DNA of 64,000 nucleotides from contig JAFXPY010000014.1 of the NCBI GenBank assembly GCA_017527495.1, positions 18,303 through 82,302 of the forward strand, in the 5' to 3' direction. This document shows, piece after piece, positions 9,725 through 17,938 of the stretch (its first letter is position 1; each line of letters opens with the position of its first letter). The position numbers and the translations under genes are program-made. A model generated the notes under the pieces. The model was given only the letters and a program-made list of their open reading frames with translations, was not told where the DNA came from and made no database searches. This DNA is from Paludibacteraceae bacterium (lineage in GTDB: Bacteria; Bacteroidota; Bacteroidia; Bacteroidales; Paludibacteraceae).

Positions 9725-10402
9725 ATGGAAATAGCAAATCAATTATTCATATTGCAAGATAAGCAATACGCTGATTTTCAGGCAAGGCTTTTGCCGACAC
9801 TGAATCAAGAAAGTATTATTGGCGTACGCACGCCAGAACTTAGAAAGTTAGCCAAACAATTATATAAAAGCGGTAAGAGCGACGCCTTTCTACGAGAACT
9901 GCCACATCGGTATTTTGACGAGAACCAGTTACATGCCTTCTTGATATCAGAAATAAAAGATTTTCAATATTGCTTGATAGCAGTAAAAGCTTTTTTGCCT
10001 TATATAGACAATTGGGCAACATGTGACCAACTCTCGCCAAAGGTCTTTGCTAAACATAAAGACGAATTGATTACGGAAATAAAACTCTGGTTCTGCAGCA
10101 GTCTTGAGTACACAATCCGCTTTGCAATAAAAATGTTGATGCAACACTATCTTGACGCAGATTTTCAGCCACAATACAACGATTTAGTTGCAGGTGTCAA
10201 GCGTGATGAGTACTATGTTCGTATGATGCAAGCATGGTATTTCGCCACCGCTCTTGCAAAGCAATATGATGCAACAATTCCATACTTAGAAACGCAGCAC
10301 CTTGACGCTTGGACACACAACAAAACAATACAAAAAGCCATTGAGAGTTATCGACTAACAGACAAGCAAAAGGACTATTTAAGAACGCTAAAAGTTAAAT
10401 AA
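9725..10402 (+). CDS. DNA alkylation repair protein (AlkD-like HEAT-repeat family)
   Basis: About 225 residues, all-helical, matching the DNA alkylation repair (AlkC/AlkD) family: the N-terminal I-G-V-R-T-P-E-L-R-K-L-A-K motif near residues 33-45, then VKAFLPYIDNWATCDQLSPK and W-x-x-S-L/F-type segments typical of these HEAT-like proteins. Family members excise or recognise alkylated bases such as 3-methyladenine or 7-methylguanine. An in-frame TTG at 9680 lies inside the preceding terminator hairpin, so the ATG at 9725 is the better start. The gene sits between two secreted repeat proteins without obvious functional relation. Catalytic residues cannot be assigned with confidence, and this could be one of the non-enzymatic members. 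Confidence 0.85.
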   Translation: MEIANQLFILQDKQYADFQARLLPTLNQESIIGVRTPELRKLAKQLYKSGKSDAFLRELPHRYFDENQLHAFLISEIKDFQYCLIAVKAFLPYIDNWATCDQLSPKVFAKHKDELITEIKLWFCSSLEYTIRFAIKMLMQHYLDADFQPQYNDLVAGVKRDEYYVRMMQAWYFATALAKQYDATIPYLETQHLDAWTHNKTIQKAIESYRLTDKQKDYLRTLKVK

Positions 10403-10412
10403 TGCAGAATAA

Positions 10413-10444
10413 TTTGGTCAAGACCTAAAAAAATACTAATTTTG
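10413..10444 (+). promoter_or_regulatory. Promoter for the 693-residue secreted protein
   Basis: TTTG at 10413-10416, a 20-base gap, then TAATTTTG at 10437-10444. The ATG is 25 bases further on. Confidence 0.75.
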
Positions 10445-10469
10445 CAAAATAATCAATATAATATCAATT

Positions 10470-12551
10470 ATGAAAAAAACATTACTCACCATCGTGGCTC
10501 TTTTGTCGGTTTGTGCGCTTTCGTTTGCGCAAGAACATAAAGCAGACACAGCATTCACTAATCTTTATTCCTGCGACAAGCAAGAACCCGTCGTGTCTTT
10601 GACGCAAGAAATTACTGATACTGTTGTGTATGACCATTATTCAATCACAATAACTCATCAGTATAAATCAATCAAAGCAGTACCTATTGAACCTGTCTTA
10701 ATCCAAGCAGAAGCAGGGTCATTGATAGATTTCTCTCAAGCTGATGCTGATGTAAAACAAAAACTTGCAGAACAAAGCAAGCAAGAAGGAGTTGAAGGTA
10801 TTGACACAAGTGCCTTAGTTTGGTCTGCCTACAACAATATGTTTCAGGATGTAAGCAAAGACACTTTGGTTGAGGGTCGAGAACTATTGGTAATGTATTC
10901 ACTTTTTTCTGAGTGTGGCAATTTGATAACAGCGCAGCTGAGAGTTTTGGTGGAAAAACCGGAACCTGTCGTTCCTGCACCTGACACTCTGTCTGTTGCT
11001 CAGGCTGTAGAATTAGCCGCAGCTCTTGATAGTGGCGAGGTCTCCGGACTTGCTTATGTTATTGAAGGCTATGTAACTCAAATGATTGAGCGTTATAATG
11101 AGCAGTATAATAACGCCACATTTATGATTGCTGATTCAATTGGAGCAGAACCACAATTGGAAGTATATCGTGCTTTTCCTTTGGATGAAAAAGATAAATT
11201 GGTGAAACGCGGTGATTTTGTGAGAATAGGAGGCGCGCTCAAAAAACATATAACATCAAGTGGAGATACCATTCTTGAAACACATCAAAATGCCGGATAT
11301 GAAATATTAGAGGCCTATCAATATCCGGATACTCTCAGTGTGGAACTTGCAGTAGAGATAGCACAAGGTCTGAATTCTAAAGATACTGCCGAAGGTACAT
11401 TTACTATTAAGGGTTATATAACCGCTCTTCGCTCAGCACAATCGAGCGCGTCTTACAAGTCGTTCTTCGTTTCTGATACCATCGACGGAAAACAAGATTT
11501 CCAATTCTATCGTGCTGTAGCTGCAGAACCTGCAGATATGAACATAAAAGTAGGTGACTTAGTGGTAGGCTCAGGCAGAATCTTGAAATACAATGCCACA
11601 ACATTAGAGCTCGTCAATTGTACTGATTTCCGTATAATCCGCCCCGAACTGCCAGACACAACGCCACACGACACAACGGTTGTTGACACTATTGAGGCAA
11701 TCACAATAACAGAGTTCCTTGCTCGTGCCGACGAGAAAACTTATCAACTTGAAGGACTTGTTGTTGACATAATGAACGACAGATTTGGTAATTTTACTCT
11801 TGAGGGCGTTGATGCAGACAATGCTTCGGTGTATGTCTATGGATTGCTTGACAAAGAACAAAATGCAGGGCATTTTGCCGATCTTGGAATAGAAGAAGGT
11901 GATACACTTGTGTTGCAAGGCGTCTATGCCACAAGAAACGGAGTGCCGACAATCAATGACGCACAATATATTTCACATCGCAAAGGAGTACCTGTATTTA
12001 TTATACCCGACACTATTACCGTGGCGCAAGCAGTGGAGATTGCAGCTCAGTTAGAAAACGGCAAAAAGACAAAAGAGACTTATGTGGTTAGAGGTTATAT
12101 AACTCGTCAGCAAGGTGTTTATAATCCTAATTTGAATGAAAATTCATTCTGGATAGCAGATGATAAGGACACAAAAGAAGATGTCTTTATGGTCTATGCT
12201 GCAACACCCCAAAGCGATCGCGATATACACGTGAAGCAAGGTGATTTCATCCAAGCCGAAGGACAGATACAAAAAGATTTCTATATCGACCACTATATCT
12301 ATCAAATTGCAAAGGGCGGTTTCTATGAGATTCTCACAGCAACAGGACTTGAAGTGGTCGAGCAAAACACCTTGTTTGCAGTTCAGAATGCTCAACTCGT
12401 ATTCAAAGAGAGTGGCGCATTGCAAGTCTATAATCTGACTGGTCAGGTAATCGTCAATCAGAATGTAGAAGAGGGTATGACAATAGTTTTACAAACAGGA
12501 CAACAATATATAGTTCGTTTGAACAATAGAATAACAAAAATAGTTTTGTAG
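10470..12551 (+). CDS. Secreted protein with OB-fold-like repeats and a type IX sorting tail
   Basis: 693 residues with a signal peptide at about 1-20 (LLSVCALSFAQ). The N-terminal region (about 21-165) differs from the beta module of the neighbouring proteins and includes a YSLFSECGNLITAQLRV beta strand segment. OB-fold-like repeats begin near residues 171 (DTLSVAQAVELAAAL), 286 (DTLSVELAVEIAQGL) and 513 (DTITVAQAVEIAAQL). Between the last two lies a more divergent OB-like segment at about 410-505 (TYQLEGLVVDIMND, then EEGDTLVLQGVYATRNG). The final 65 residues form a Por-type tail (LQVYNLTGQVIVNQNV, then QYIVRLNNRITKIVL). Type IX export to the cell surface or medium is inferred. The function is unknown. 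It has its own promoter and terminator, so it is probably transcribed alone. Confidence 0.82.
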   Translation: MKKTLLTIVALLSVCALSFAQEHKADTAFTNLYSCDKQEPVVSLTQEITDTVVYDHYSITITHQYKSIKAVPIEPVLIQAEAGSLIDFSQADADVKQKLAEQSKQEGVEGIDTSALVWSAYNNMFQDVSKDTLVEGRELLVMYSLFSECGNLITAQLRVLVEKPEPVVPAPDTLSVAQAVELAAALDSGEVSGLAYVIEGYVTQMIERYNEQYNNATFMIADSIGAEPQLEVYRAFPLDEKDKLVKRGDFVRIGGALKKHITSSGDTILETHQNAGYEILEAYQYPDTLSVELAVEIAQGLNSKDTAEGTFTIKGYITALRSAQSSASYKSFFVSDTIDGKQDFQFYRAVAAEPADMNIKVGDLVVGSGRILKYNATTLELVNCTDFRIIRPELPDTTPHDTTVVDTIEAITITEFLARADEKTYQLEGLVVDIMNDRFGNFTLEGVDADNASVYVYGLLDKEQNAGHFADLGIEEGDTLVLQGVYATRNGVPTINDAQYISHRKGVPVFIIPDTITVAQAVEIAAQLENGKKTKETYVVRGYITRQQGVYNPNLNENSFWIADDKDTKEDVFMVYAATPQSDRDIHVKQGDFIQAEGQIQKDFYIDHYIYQIAKGGFYEILTATGLEVVEQNTLFAVQNAQLVFKESGALQVYNLTGQVIVNQNVEEGMTIVLQTGQQYIVRLNNRITKIVL

Positions 12552-12558
12552 TTAACCG

Positions 12559-12592
12559 AACATGGTGGTCTTATAGGCCACCATGTTTTAAT
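12559..12592 (+). terminator. Intrinsic terminator
   Basis: A perfect 10-bp stem (12559-12568 with 12578-12587) is followed by TTTAATTTT, seven bases after the stop at 12551. Confidence 0.85.
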
Positions 12593-12650
12593 TTTACTAT
12601 TCGTTAAAAAAAAAGTCTAAATAGTAAATATTATTTTGTATAAAAAATAG

Positions 12651-12658
12651 TAATTTTG
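12651..12658 (+). promoter_or_regulatory. Promoter -7 element of the 888-residue secreted protein
   Basis: TAATTTTG at 12651-12658 lies about 46 bases before the ATG at 12705. No good TTTG is seen at the right distance upstream, so only half the consensus is present. Confidence 0.5.
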
Positions 12659-12704
12659 TAGTCGAATAAAAACAAACTTAATATTCATTAAAAACATTTT
12701 GTTT

Positions 12705-15368
12705 ATGAAAAAAACTTTATCTCTCTTGGTAGTCGCTCTCTTGGCTGCCTTTTCAGCATTTGCAGCTGAAGTGAAGCTTGTTATGGCTGATTATGCCGAC
12801 CAATTCGTCGATAATCAAGCAACGCAGACCATAACAGCTGATGGTATTACACTTTTGTTTGAAAAACAAAATGGTGGTTCTAATCCTACTTTTAATGCAT
12901 CAGGCTTAGATGCTCGTCTTTATGCAAAAGGAACACTCACCATTTCAGCCGGCTTTGAAATGCAAAAGATTGTATTTGATATGTCAGCCAATGGTTTGAA
13001 GCGTGCTTGTGACATTACGGCTTCTGTTGGTGAGTGCCTGACGGACACAGCCAATAAAGTTTATGTCTGGACAGGTGCCGCTAATGAAATCACTCTCACA
13101 GTAGGCGAAAAAGCTACGCACGGAAGTGAAGGCGAATCTAAAGCCGCACAATTTGATTTCACTGCACTTACAATTACAACAGATGGTGAAATCGTTGTTC
13201 CTGTAGAGAAAGCCAACCCATATCTCTTGAGCTATGACGAAGGCGAGTTTGAATACACCGAATTAGGTAACTGGGCTGCAACATTCGATTCTGCTGCCAA
13301 ATTTGTTATGTCGGGTGCGTTCGCTCTCCAACATTATGGTGATACTCTCTATTATCCTTACACAGATCCTGAAACTGGTGAAATATTCAATACTCCTTAT
13401 CCGACATGGAACGGATTTATCCCAACAATAGCAAAAGAAGATGGCGCAGGTTATCAATACTACAGCTGTGTAGCCAAAGGTGGTGTTCGTGGCGAAGGAA
13501 CTCCTTACACACTCGCTTATTGGCAAGGTGCTAACACCATACTTTTTGCAGAGGACGAAATCCTGAAAGCAACACCTAAAGAAGTTTATTTCTGCAATGC
13601 TAATGTTACCTACAACGACATTAACAATGGTAACGACTTTGGTGCTAAAAAATATGCAGAAGGCGACTATCTCTATGTAAAAGTACAAGGTATTCTTGGT
13701 GCTGATACTGCCGGCTTTATCTTGACCGAGAATTCAGTTGATTATTATCTTGCAGACTTCCGTGATGGCAAGACATTTGTTAACAACGCTTGGGAGAAAG
13801 TTGATCTCAGCGAACTCGGCGAGGTTTATGGTCTTACATTCTCAATGGAGTCAACAGATGTTGGCCAATATGGTATCAACACAGCAACATATTTCGCAAT
13901 CGACCAACTCTTGATTGAACCTGTAAAGCCTGAAGTTGTTACTCCTGCATTTGAATTCAATTATGCACAGGCTGGTTATGAACTCTATGAAGGTGCTCAT
14001 ACATGGCAAATTGATCTTTCCCATGATTTAGATGAAGAAAATTACGATCTTTGGTTATCATTTGCTTTTGAAACGACTTCAGCAACTGCTATTGCAGGTA
14101 CATACGATGTTGCCGACATGTATTGGGCTGAATATGATGTTGTTGATGGCGCAGATACAACAACAATCGAACTCACTTCAGGTACTTTGACTATTGATTA
14201 TGTAGGAGAGGGTGAAGAGTCGTATGTATATACACTCAGTTTTGAAGGTGTTGATGTGAACGGAAATGAAGTTAAATTCAGTCAAACAATTGAAGTTCTT
14301 TGTTTCGATTATGCAACTTATGATTACATCACAATGAACGAAGGTGGTGATGTAACACCTATCGAGTCAGACATCGAATTCAACTATGGTCAAGCTGTTT
14401 ATATGAATGACTATTATGCAGACAATGGTTATTCACTTCCTGTTCCATTATGGGAAGTTGATGCATATCAATTAATAAGTAACACTGACTATACAGCTCT
14501 TTTGACTGTTGGTGTATTCACCGAGTCAGAAACATCAATAGTGGGTAACTATGATATTGCTGATGCCGTATGGGCAGAACTTGATCTTGTAGATGGAACC
14601 GACACTACTATAATTGAACTCGTTTCAGGTACAATAAGTATTGAGTATCTCGGTCAGAGCGAAGATAACTATCCTGTTTATAGCTACACAGTTGTGGCTA
14701 AAGATTCACTCGATCAAGACTATAACCTTGCATACGAAGGTGAGTTTGTTTGCTGGAATGCTCTAACAAAGGATGACATCTATATGACTGGTGATGGTGA
14801 GCCTGCACCTGTTGAAGCAGAAACACTCACTGTTGCAGAAGCTCTCGAAATAATCAACGCTCTTGCTGATAACGATTCAACAGATGTTGACTATTCTGTT
14901 GCCGGTTATGTGGTTAAAATAAAATATACATATAGCGAGCAATATGGCACAGCAACATTCTGGATTGATGACACACAAGCAGAAAGTGAAGCTCTTCAAG
15001 CCTATAGTTGTGCTCCTGAAACAGAAGCAGACAAGGAAGTTAAGGTTGGCGACATTGTTCTCGTAACAGGTAAATTAACTAAATATGTTAATAAATCAGG
15101 TGCAGTAACTCCTGAAGTTAATAGAGGTACTTACACCATTATTGACGAAATACCTGATGGTCTTGAACTCGTTAACGCTGAAAGTCTTGTCCGTGTAATT
15201 AATGATGAATTGGTTGTAGATGCTATTGGCAATGTTCAAATCTACAATGTACAAGGTCAGTTGATTTACAACGCTCAAGTTGCCGGTCAAACAACTATAC
15301 GTGGCTTGCAACAAGGTCAAGTACTCCTCGTACGTGTAAATAACCAAATTGCAAAAGTAGTTTTCTAA
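12705..15368 (+). CDS. Secreted DUF4465-type multidomain protein with OB-like repeat and type IX sorting tail
   Basis: About 887 residues from the ATG at 12705; an in-frame TTG two codons earlier is less likely. Order: signal peptide (about 1-21); beta module (about 22-160) nearly identical to that of the protein at 15557; a region at about 175-430 resembling DUF4465, with W-N-G-F-I-P-T-I, G-D-Y-L-Y-V-K-V, Y-Y-L-A-D-F-R-D-G, W-x-K-V-D-L-S-E-L-G and Y-F-A-I-D-Q. Two related beta repeats of about 130 residues follow (starting FEFNYAQAGY and IEFNYGQAVY), then one OB-like repeat at about 715-830, then a Por-type tail (VQIYNVQGQLIYNAQVAGQ). Export through the type IX system is likely. DUF4465 proteins are secreted proteins of unknown function. 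The gene is framed by a strong terminator that is itself duplicated downstream. Confidence 0.82.
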   Translation: MKKTLSLLVVALLAAFSAFAAEVKLVMADYADQFVDNQATQTITADGITLLFEKQNGGSNPTFNASGLDARLYAKGTLTISAGFEMQKIVFDMSANGLKRACDITASVGECLTDTANKVYVWTGAANEITLTVGEKATHGSEGESKAAQFDFTALTITTDGEIVVPVEKANPYLLSYDEGEFEYTELGNWAATFDSAAKFVMSGAFALQHYGDTLYYPYTDPETGEIFNTPYPTWNGFIPTIAKEDGAGYQYYSCVAKGGVRGEGTPYTLAYWQGANTILFAEDEILKATPKEVYFCNANVTYNDINNGNDFGAKKYAEGDYLYVKVQGILGADTAGFILTENSVDYYLADFRDGKTFVNNAWEKVDLSELGEVYGLTFSMESTDVGQYGINTATYFAIDQLLIEPVKPEVVTPAFEFNYAQAGYELYEGAHTWQIDLSHDLDEENYDLWLSFAFETTSATAIAGTYDVADMYWAEYDVVDGADTTTIELTSGTLTIDYVGEGEESYVYTLSFEGVDVNGNEVKFSQTIEVLCFDYATYDYITMNEGGDVTPIESDIEFNYGQAVYMNDYYADNGYSLPVPLWEVDAYQLISNTDYTALLTVGVFTESETSIVGNYDIADAVWAELDLVDGTDTTIIELVSGTISIEYLGQSEDNYPVYSYTVVAKDSLDQDYNLAYEGEFVCWNALTKDDIYMTGDGEPAPVEAETLTVAEALEIINALADNDSTDVDYSVAGYVVKIKYTYSEQYGTATFWIDDTQAESEALQAYSCAPETEADKEVKVGDIVLVTGKLTKYVNKSGAVTPEVNRGTYTIIDEIPDGLELVNAESLVRVINDELVVDAIGNVQIYNVQGQLIYNAQVAGQTTIRGLQQGQVLLVRVNNQIAKVVF

Positions 15369-15385
15369 ACTGCATAGCATATTAA

Positions 15386-15424
15386 ACAAAATCGGCAGGC
15401 ATGCGCCTGCCGATTTTGTTTTGA
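15386..15424 (+). terminator. Strong intrinsic terminator
   Basis: A 15-bp perfect stem (15386-15400 with 15405-15419) with a 4-base loop is followed by a T-rich run. It is nearly the same sequence as the terminator at 16268-16308. Confidence 0.92.
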
Positions 15425-15487
15425 TTAGTCATTTTGATAAATTATATAAATTTTGCCAAAATTATTTTCAAATCTAAAAAAATGTAT

Positions 15488-15495
15488 TATCTTTG
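15488..15495 (+). promoter_or_regulatory. Promoter -7 element of the 231-residue secreted protein
   Basis: TATCTTTG at 15488-15495 matches TAnnTTTG, with an imperfect TTTC at the -33 position (about 15466-15469). The ATG is about 60 bases downstream. Confidence 0.55.
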
Positions 15496-15556
15496 CGTTG
15501 TTGTTATGTATAACATATAACACACCCTAATGTACTAACAATAAACTTATTAGATT

Positions 15557-16252
15557 ATGAGAAGAATTTTATCAATTTCAGTAGTCGCTCTTTTGGCTAC
15601 TTTTTCTGTTTTTTCAGCAGATATAACAATTGTTATGGCTGATGTTGCCGACCAATTTGTTGAAAAACAAGACACTCAAACTATCGTTTCTGATGGCATC
15701 ACTCTTTTGTTTGCAAAACAAAACGGAACGACTAATCCTGCTTATTATGCCAACGGATCTGATGCTCGTTTGTATGCAAAAGGAACACTCACCATTTCTG
15801 CAGGCTTTGAAATGCAAAAGATTGTATTTGATATGTCAGCCAATGGTTTGAAGCGTGCTTGTGATATTACGGCTTCTGTAGGTGAGTGCCTGACGGACAC
15901 TGCCAATAAAGTTTATGTCTGGACAGGTGCCGCTAATGAAATCACTCTCACGGTAGGCGAAAAAGCTACGCACGGAAGTGAAGGCGAATCTAAAGCCGCA
16001 CAATTTGATTTCACTGCTCTCACCATCTCATCAAATGCAACAAGTTTGCAATTAGTAGAAACAGCAGATTTCGTTAGTGTTGTTAATGGTGAATTGATAG
16101 TTGATGCAATTGGCAATGTTCAAATCTACAATGTACAAGGTCAGTTGATTTACAACGCTCAGCTTGATGGCAAAACAGCAATCAGCGGCTTGCAACAAGG
16201 ACAGATGTTCCTTGTTCGAGTAAACGACAAAACTGCAAAAGTAGTTTTCTAA
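15557..16252 (+). CDS. Minimal secreted paralogue: signal peptide, beta module, type IX sorting tail
   Basis: 231 residues: a signal peptide (about 1-21, LSISVVALLATFSVFSA), the same beta module as the 12705 protein (about 22-160), and directly after it the Por-type tail (VQIYNVQGQLIYNAQLDGK). No DUF4465-like or OB-like repeats lie between. Bases 15773-16021 are almost identical to 12922-13170, and the tail and the terminator are also near copies. It therefore looks like an internally deleted duplicate of the larger neighbour that kept both functional ends, or the ancestral short form. An intact frame, its own promoter element and its own terminator suggest it is expressed. The function of the beta module is unknown. 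Confidence 0.85.
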   Translation: MRRILSISVVALLATFSVFSADITIVMADVADQFVEKQDTQTIVSDGITLLFAKQNGTTNPAYYANGSDARLYAKGTLTISAGFEMQKIVFDMSANGLKRACDITASVGECLTDTANKVYVWTGAANEITLTVGEKATHGSEGESKAAQFDFTALTISSNATSLQLVETADFVSVVNGELIVDAIGNVQIYNVQGQLIYNAQLDGKTAISGLQQGQMFLVRVNDKTAKVVF

Positions 16253-16267
16253 AATGCATAGCATATC

Positions 16268-16308
16268 AAACAAACATCGGCAGGCATGTGCTTGCCGATT
16301 TTGTTTTT
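16268..16308 (+). terminator. Intrinsic terminator, duplicate of the one at 15386
   Basis: A near copy of the preceding terminator, with a stem of about 13 bp around 16272-16302 that includes a few non-canonical pairs, followed by TTGTTTTT. Confidence 0.85.
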
Positions 16309-16310
16309 GG

Positions 16311-16611
16311 TATTAAGTTTTGCATGTTATTACAATTTATAAAATCTCGGCACTCAACGGCGTTAGCCGTTGCATATTAATAGATAAAATCAAGATTACA
16401 AAACCAACAACCACGTAGTGGTTGCACATTGTCAAATATTGAAATTTAATGAATTGTATTTTAATATGCAACCGCTAAAGCGGTTGGTAGAGATGAAATG
16501 TTTATTTTAATTTTCTATTAATATGAAACCGCTAAAGCGGTTTTTTGCCTTTGAATCAGACATAAACAAATTCCTATAATTTGACACATTAACTGCTTGC
16601 GAAACTTGAAT
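16311..16611. repeat. Dispersed four-hairpin element, copy 1 (non-coding)
   Basis: About 301 bases, closely matching 33483-33778. It contains four palindromes at 16356-16371, 16408-16424, 16469-16486 and 16526-16543. The first two show GTTAG or GTAG in the loop on the plus strand, and the last two show the reverse orientation (CTAAA). The ends form an imperfect inverted pair (about 16311-16325, and 16597-16611 reading TTGCGAAACTTGAAT). No open reading frame is seen. The element fills the gap between the last secreted-protein terminator and recX. It resembles a REP cluster or MITE mobilised in trans. Confidence 0.85.
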
Positions 16612-16620
16612 AAACTATAT

Positions 16621-17064
16621 TTAGAGATTTAGTGCCTGATTGATTTCGTCGTAGGAAAATCCTCGTGAGAGGGCAAAGGCAAATAATTTATTGCGAAGCA
16701 CTTCGTTGCTGAGGTTTTTCAGACTGCGTTTTTTTGTTGTAAGAATTTTAGACAGCATTTGTTGATACTCTTCAGCTTCTATTTGTTCTAAGGCGTATGT
16801 TATATCTGATTGTTTGATTTTTTTACCAGAAAGCATAAACACTATTTTCTTTTTCCCCCAGTGAGCAAAGCGCACTTTGTCTTGTGTGTATGCAACAGCG
16901 TAGCGCTGCTCATCGATATATCGTTCGTCAACGAGCTGTGAAATTATCTCGTCCGATTCTCCTTCCTCGGCTCCCCATTGTCGCAGCTTGGATTGCACTT
17001 CAGAAATACAATGTTCCGCGCTGCAACAATAACTTGTGGCTTTATAAAATAATTCTTGATTCAT
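16621..17064 (-). CDS. recX: Regulatory protein RecX
   Basis: 147 residues, all-helical, matching RecX: LYKATSYCCSAEHC-like first helices, L-V-D-E-R-Y-I-D-E-Q-R-Y-A near residues 45-57, then W-G-K-K-K-I and a C-terminal G-F-S-Y-D-E-I. RecX binds RecA filaments and limits recombinase activity. Its ATG overlaps the prmC stop (ATGA, 17061-17064), so it is translationally coupled to prmC and shares its promoter. recA is not in this window. The 3' end runs directly into the dispersed hairpin element at 16311-16611. Confidence 0.88.
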   Translation of the reverse strand: MNQELFYKATSYCCSAEHCISEVQSKLRQWGAEEGESDEIISQLVDERYIDEQRYAVAYTQDKVRFAHWGKKKIVFMLSGKKIKQSDITYALEQIEAEEYQQMLSKILTTKKRSLKNLSNEVLRNKLFAFALSRGFSYDEINQALNL

Positions 17065-17888
17065 AGTTTGACGCTGATAAATCTATTGTTTTTGTAAGTG
17101 TCTTGCAGCAAATCCACTCGTGTTGTTGTCATTATTGCTTGCACCAATTCTTGAGTTTCATTTCCGTATCGTTGATTGATTTCAAAAAGCAGTTGGCCAT
17201 TTGGGTTGATGTGTTTCTTTGCAAAAAGGCTTATCTCTCGATAAAAAACAAGCGGGTCATTGTCTGGTACGAAAAGAGCATTATGTGGTTCGTAATCAAG
17301 CACATTCTTGTCCATTTCGATTTTTTCTTTTTCGGCAATATATGGTGGATTTGAAACGATTAGGTCAAAACGCAGGTCTATTGTTGGCTGTTGTAATATA
17401 TCTGCTTGTATGAAATGTATTGTAGCATTGTTGTTAGCCGCATTTTCTTTTGCAGTGTCGAGTGCTTTTTTTGAGATGTCAATGGCATATACTTCAGCAT
17501 TTGGGAATCGCTTTTTCATTGCAATGGCTATGCATCCGGAGCCTGTTCCGATGTCGAGAATGGTTCGTGGCGCCGTTGCAACGAGGTCTAACAGCTCTGC
17601 TGTTTCCGGCCTTGGGATAAGTACGCTGCTATTCACTTTGAGTTGCATACCGCACCATGCTGTATGGCCGAATATGTATTGTATGGGTTCATTGTTGAGT
17701 AAACGCTTAACAATATTTTCAAGTTTATTCTCTATTTCGGGGAATATGATTTCGTTAGGATTACTTAACAATATGGCACGATTTTTGCGCGTCAATTCTT
17801 CCATAATCCACCAGACGATGGCATTGAGTTCATCGCCTTGATAGAGCGTTTGCAGGTGGGTAGTGAGATATTGTCGGGATTGTTTCAT
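17061..17888 (-). CDS. prmC: Peptide chain release factor glutamine methyltransferase PrmC (HemK)
   Basis: 275 residues, close to the usual family length. There is an N-terminal helical domain, P-R-P-E-T-A-E-L near residue 90, the SAM-binding motif I-L-D-I-G-T-G-S-G-C-I-A, and the glutamine-binding catalytic motif N-P-P-Y (VSNPPYIAEKE). The enzyme methylates the glutamine of the GGQ motif in release factors RF1 and RF2. It is co-transcribed with recX. A full-consensus promoter sits so close to the ATG that the mRNA should be almost leaderless. Confidence 0.95.
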   Translation of the reverse strand: MKQSRQYLTTHLQTLYQGDELNAIVWWIMEELTRKNRAILLSNPNEIIFPEIENKLENIVKRLLNNEPIQYIFGHTAWCGMQLKVNSSVLIPRPETAELLDLVATAPRTILDIGTGSGCIAIAMKKRFPNAEVYAIDISKKALDTAKENAANNNATIHFIQADILQQPTIDLRFDLIVSNPPYIAEKEKIEMDKNVLDYEPHNALFVPDNDPLVFYREISLFAKKHINPNGQLLFEINQRYGNETQELVQAIMTTTRVDLLQDTYKNNRFISVKL

Positions 17889-17895
17889 ACGCCGG

Positions 17896-17927
17896 CAAAA
17901 TTAGTTTTTTTTTACAATATATCCAAA
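17896..17927 (-). promoter_or_regulatory. Promoter for prmC-recX, almost overlapping the start codon
   Basis: On the minus strand TTTG (17927-17924), a 20-base gap and TAATTTTG (17903-17896) match the consensus. The ATG begins at 17888, only 8 bases after the -7 element, leaving a 5' leader of about 0-5 bases. Confidence 0.75.
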
Positions 17928-17938
17928 TTTTTTTTGTT

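Noticed and set aside
16311..16620. Possible CRISPR array because of regularly spaced palindromes
   Set aside because: The palindromes differ from one another, spacing is uneven, and the whole unit is repeated as a block at 33.5 kb; no cas genes.
17889..17938. FMN riboswitch upstream of ribD
   Set aside because: The gap is only 50 bases and carries the prmC promoter; there is no room for the conserved RFN fold.
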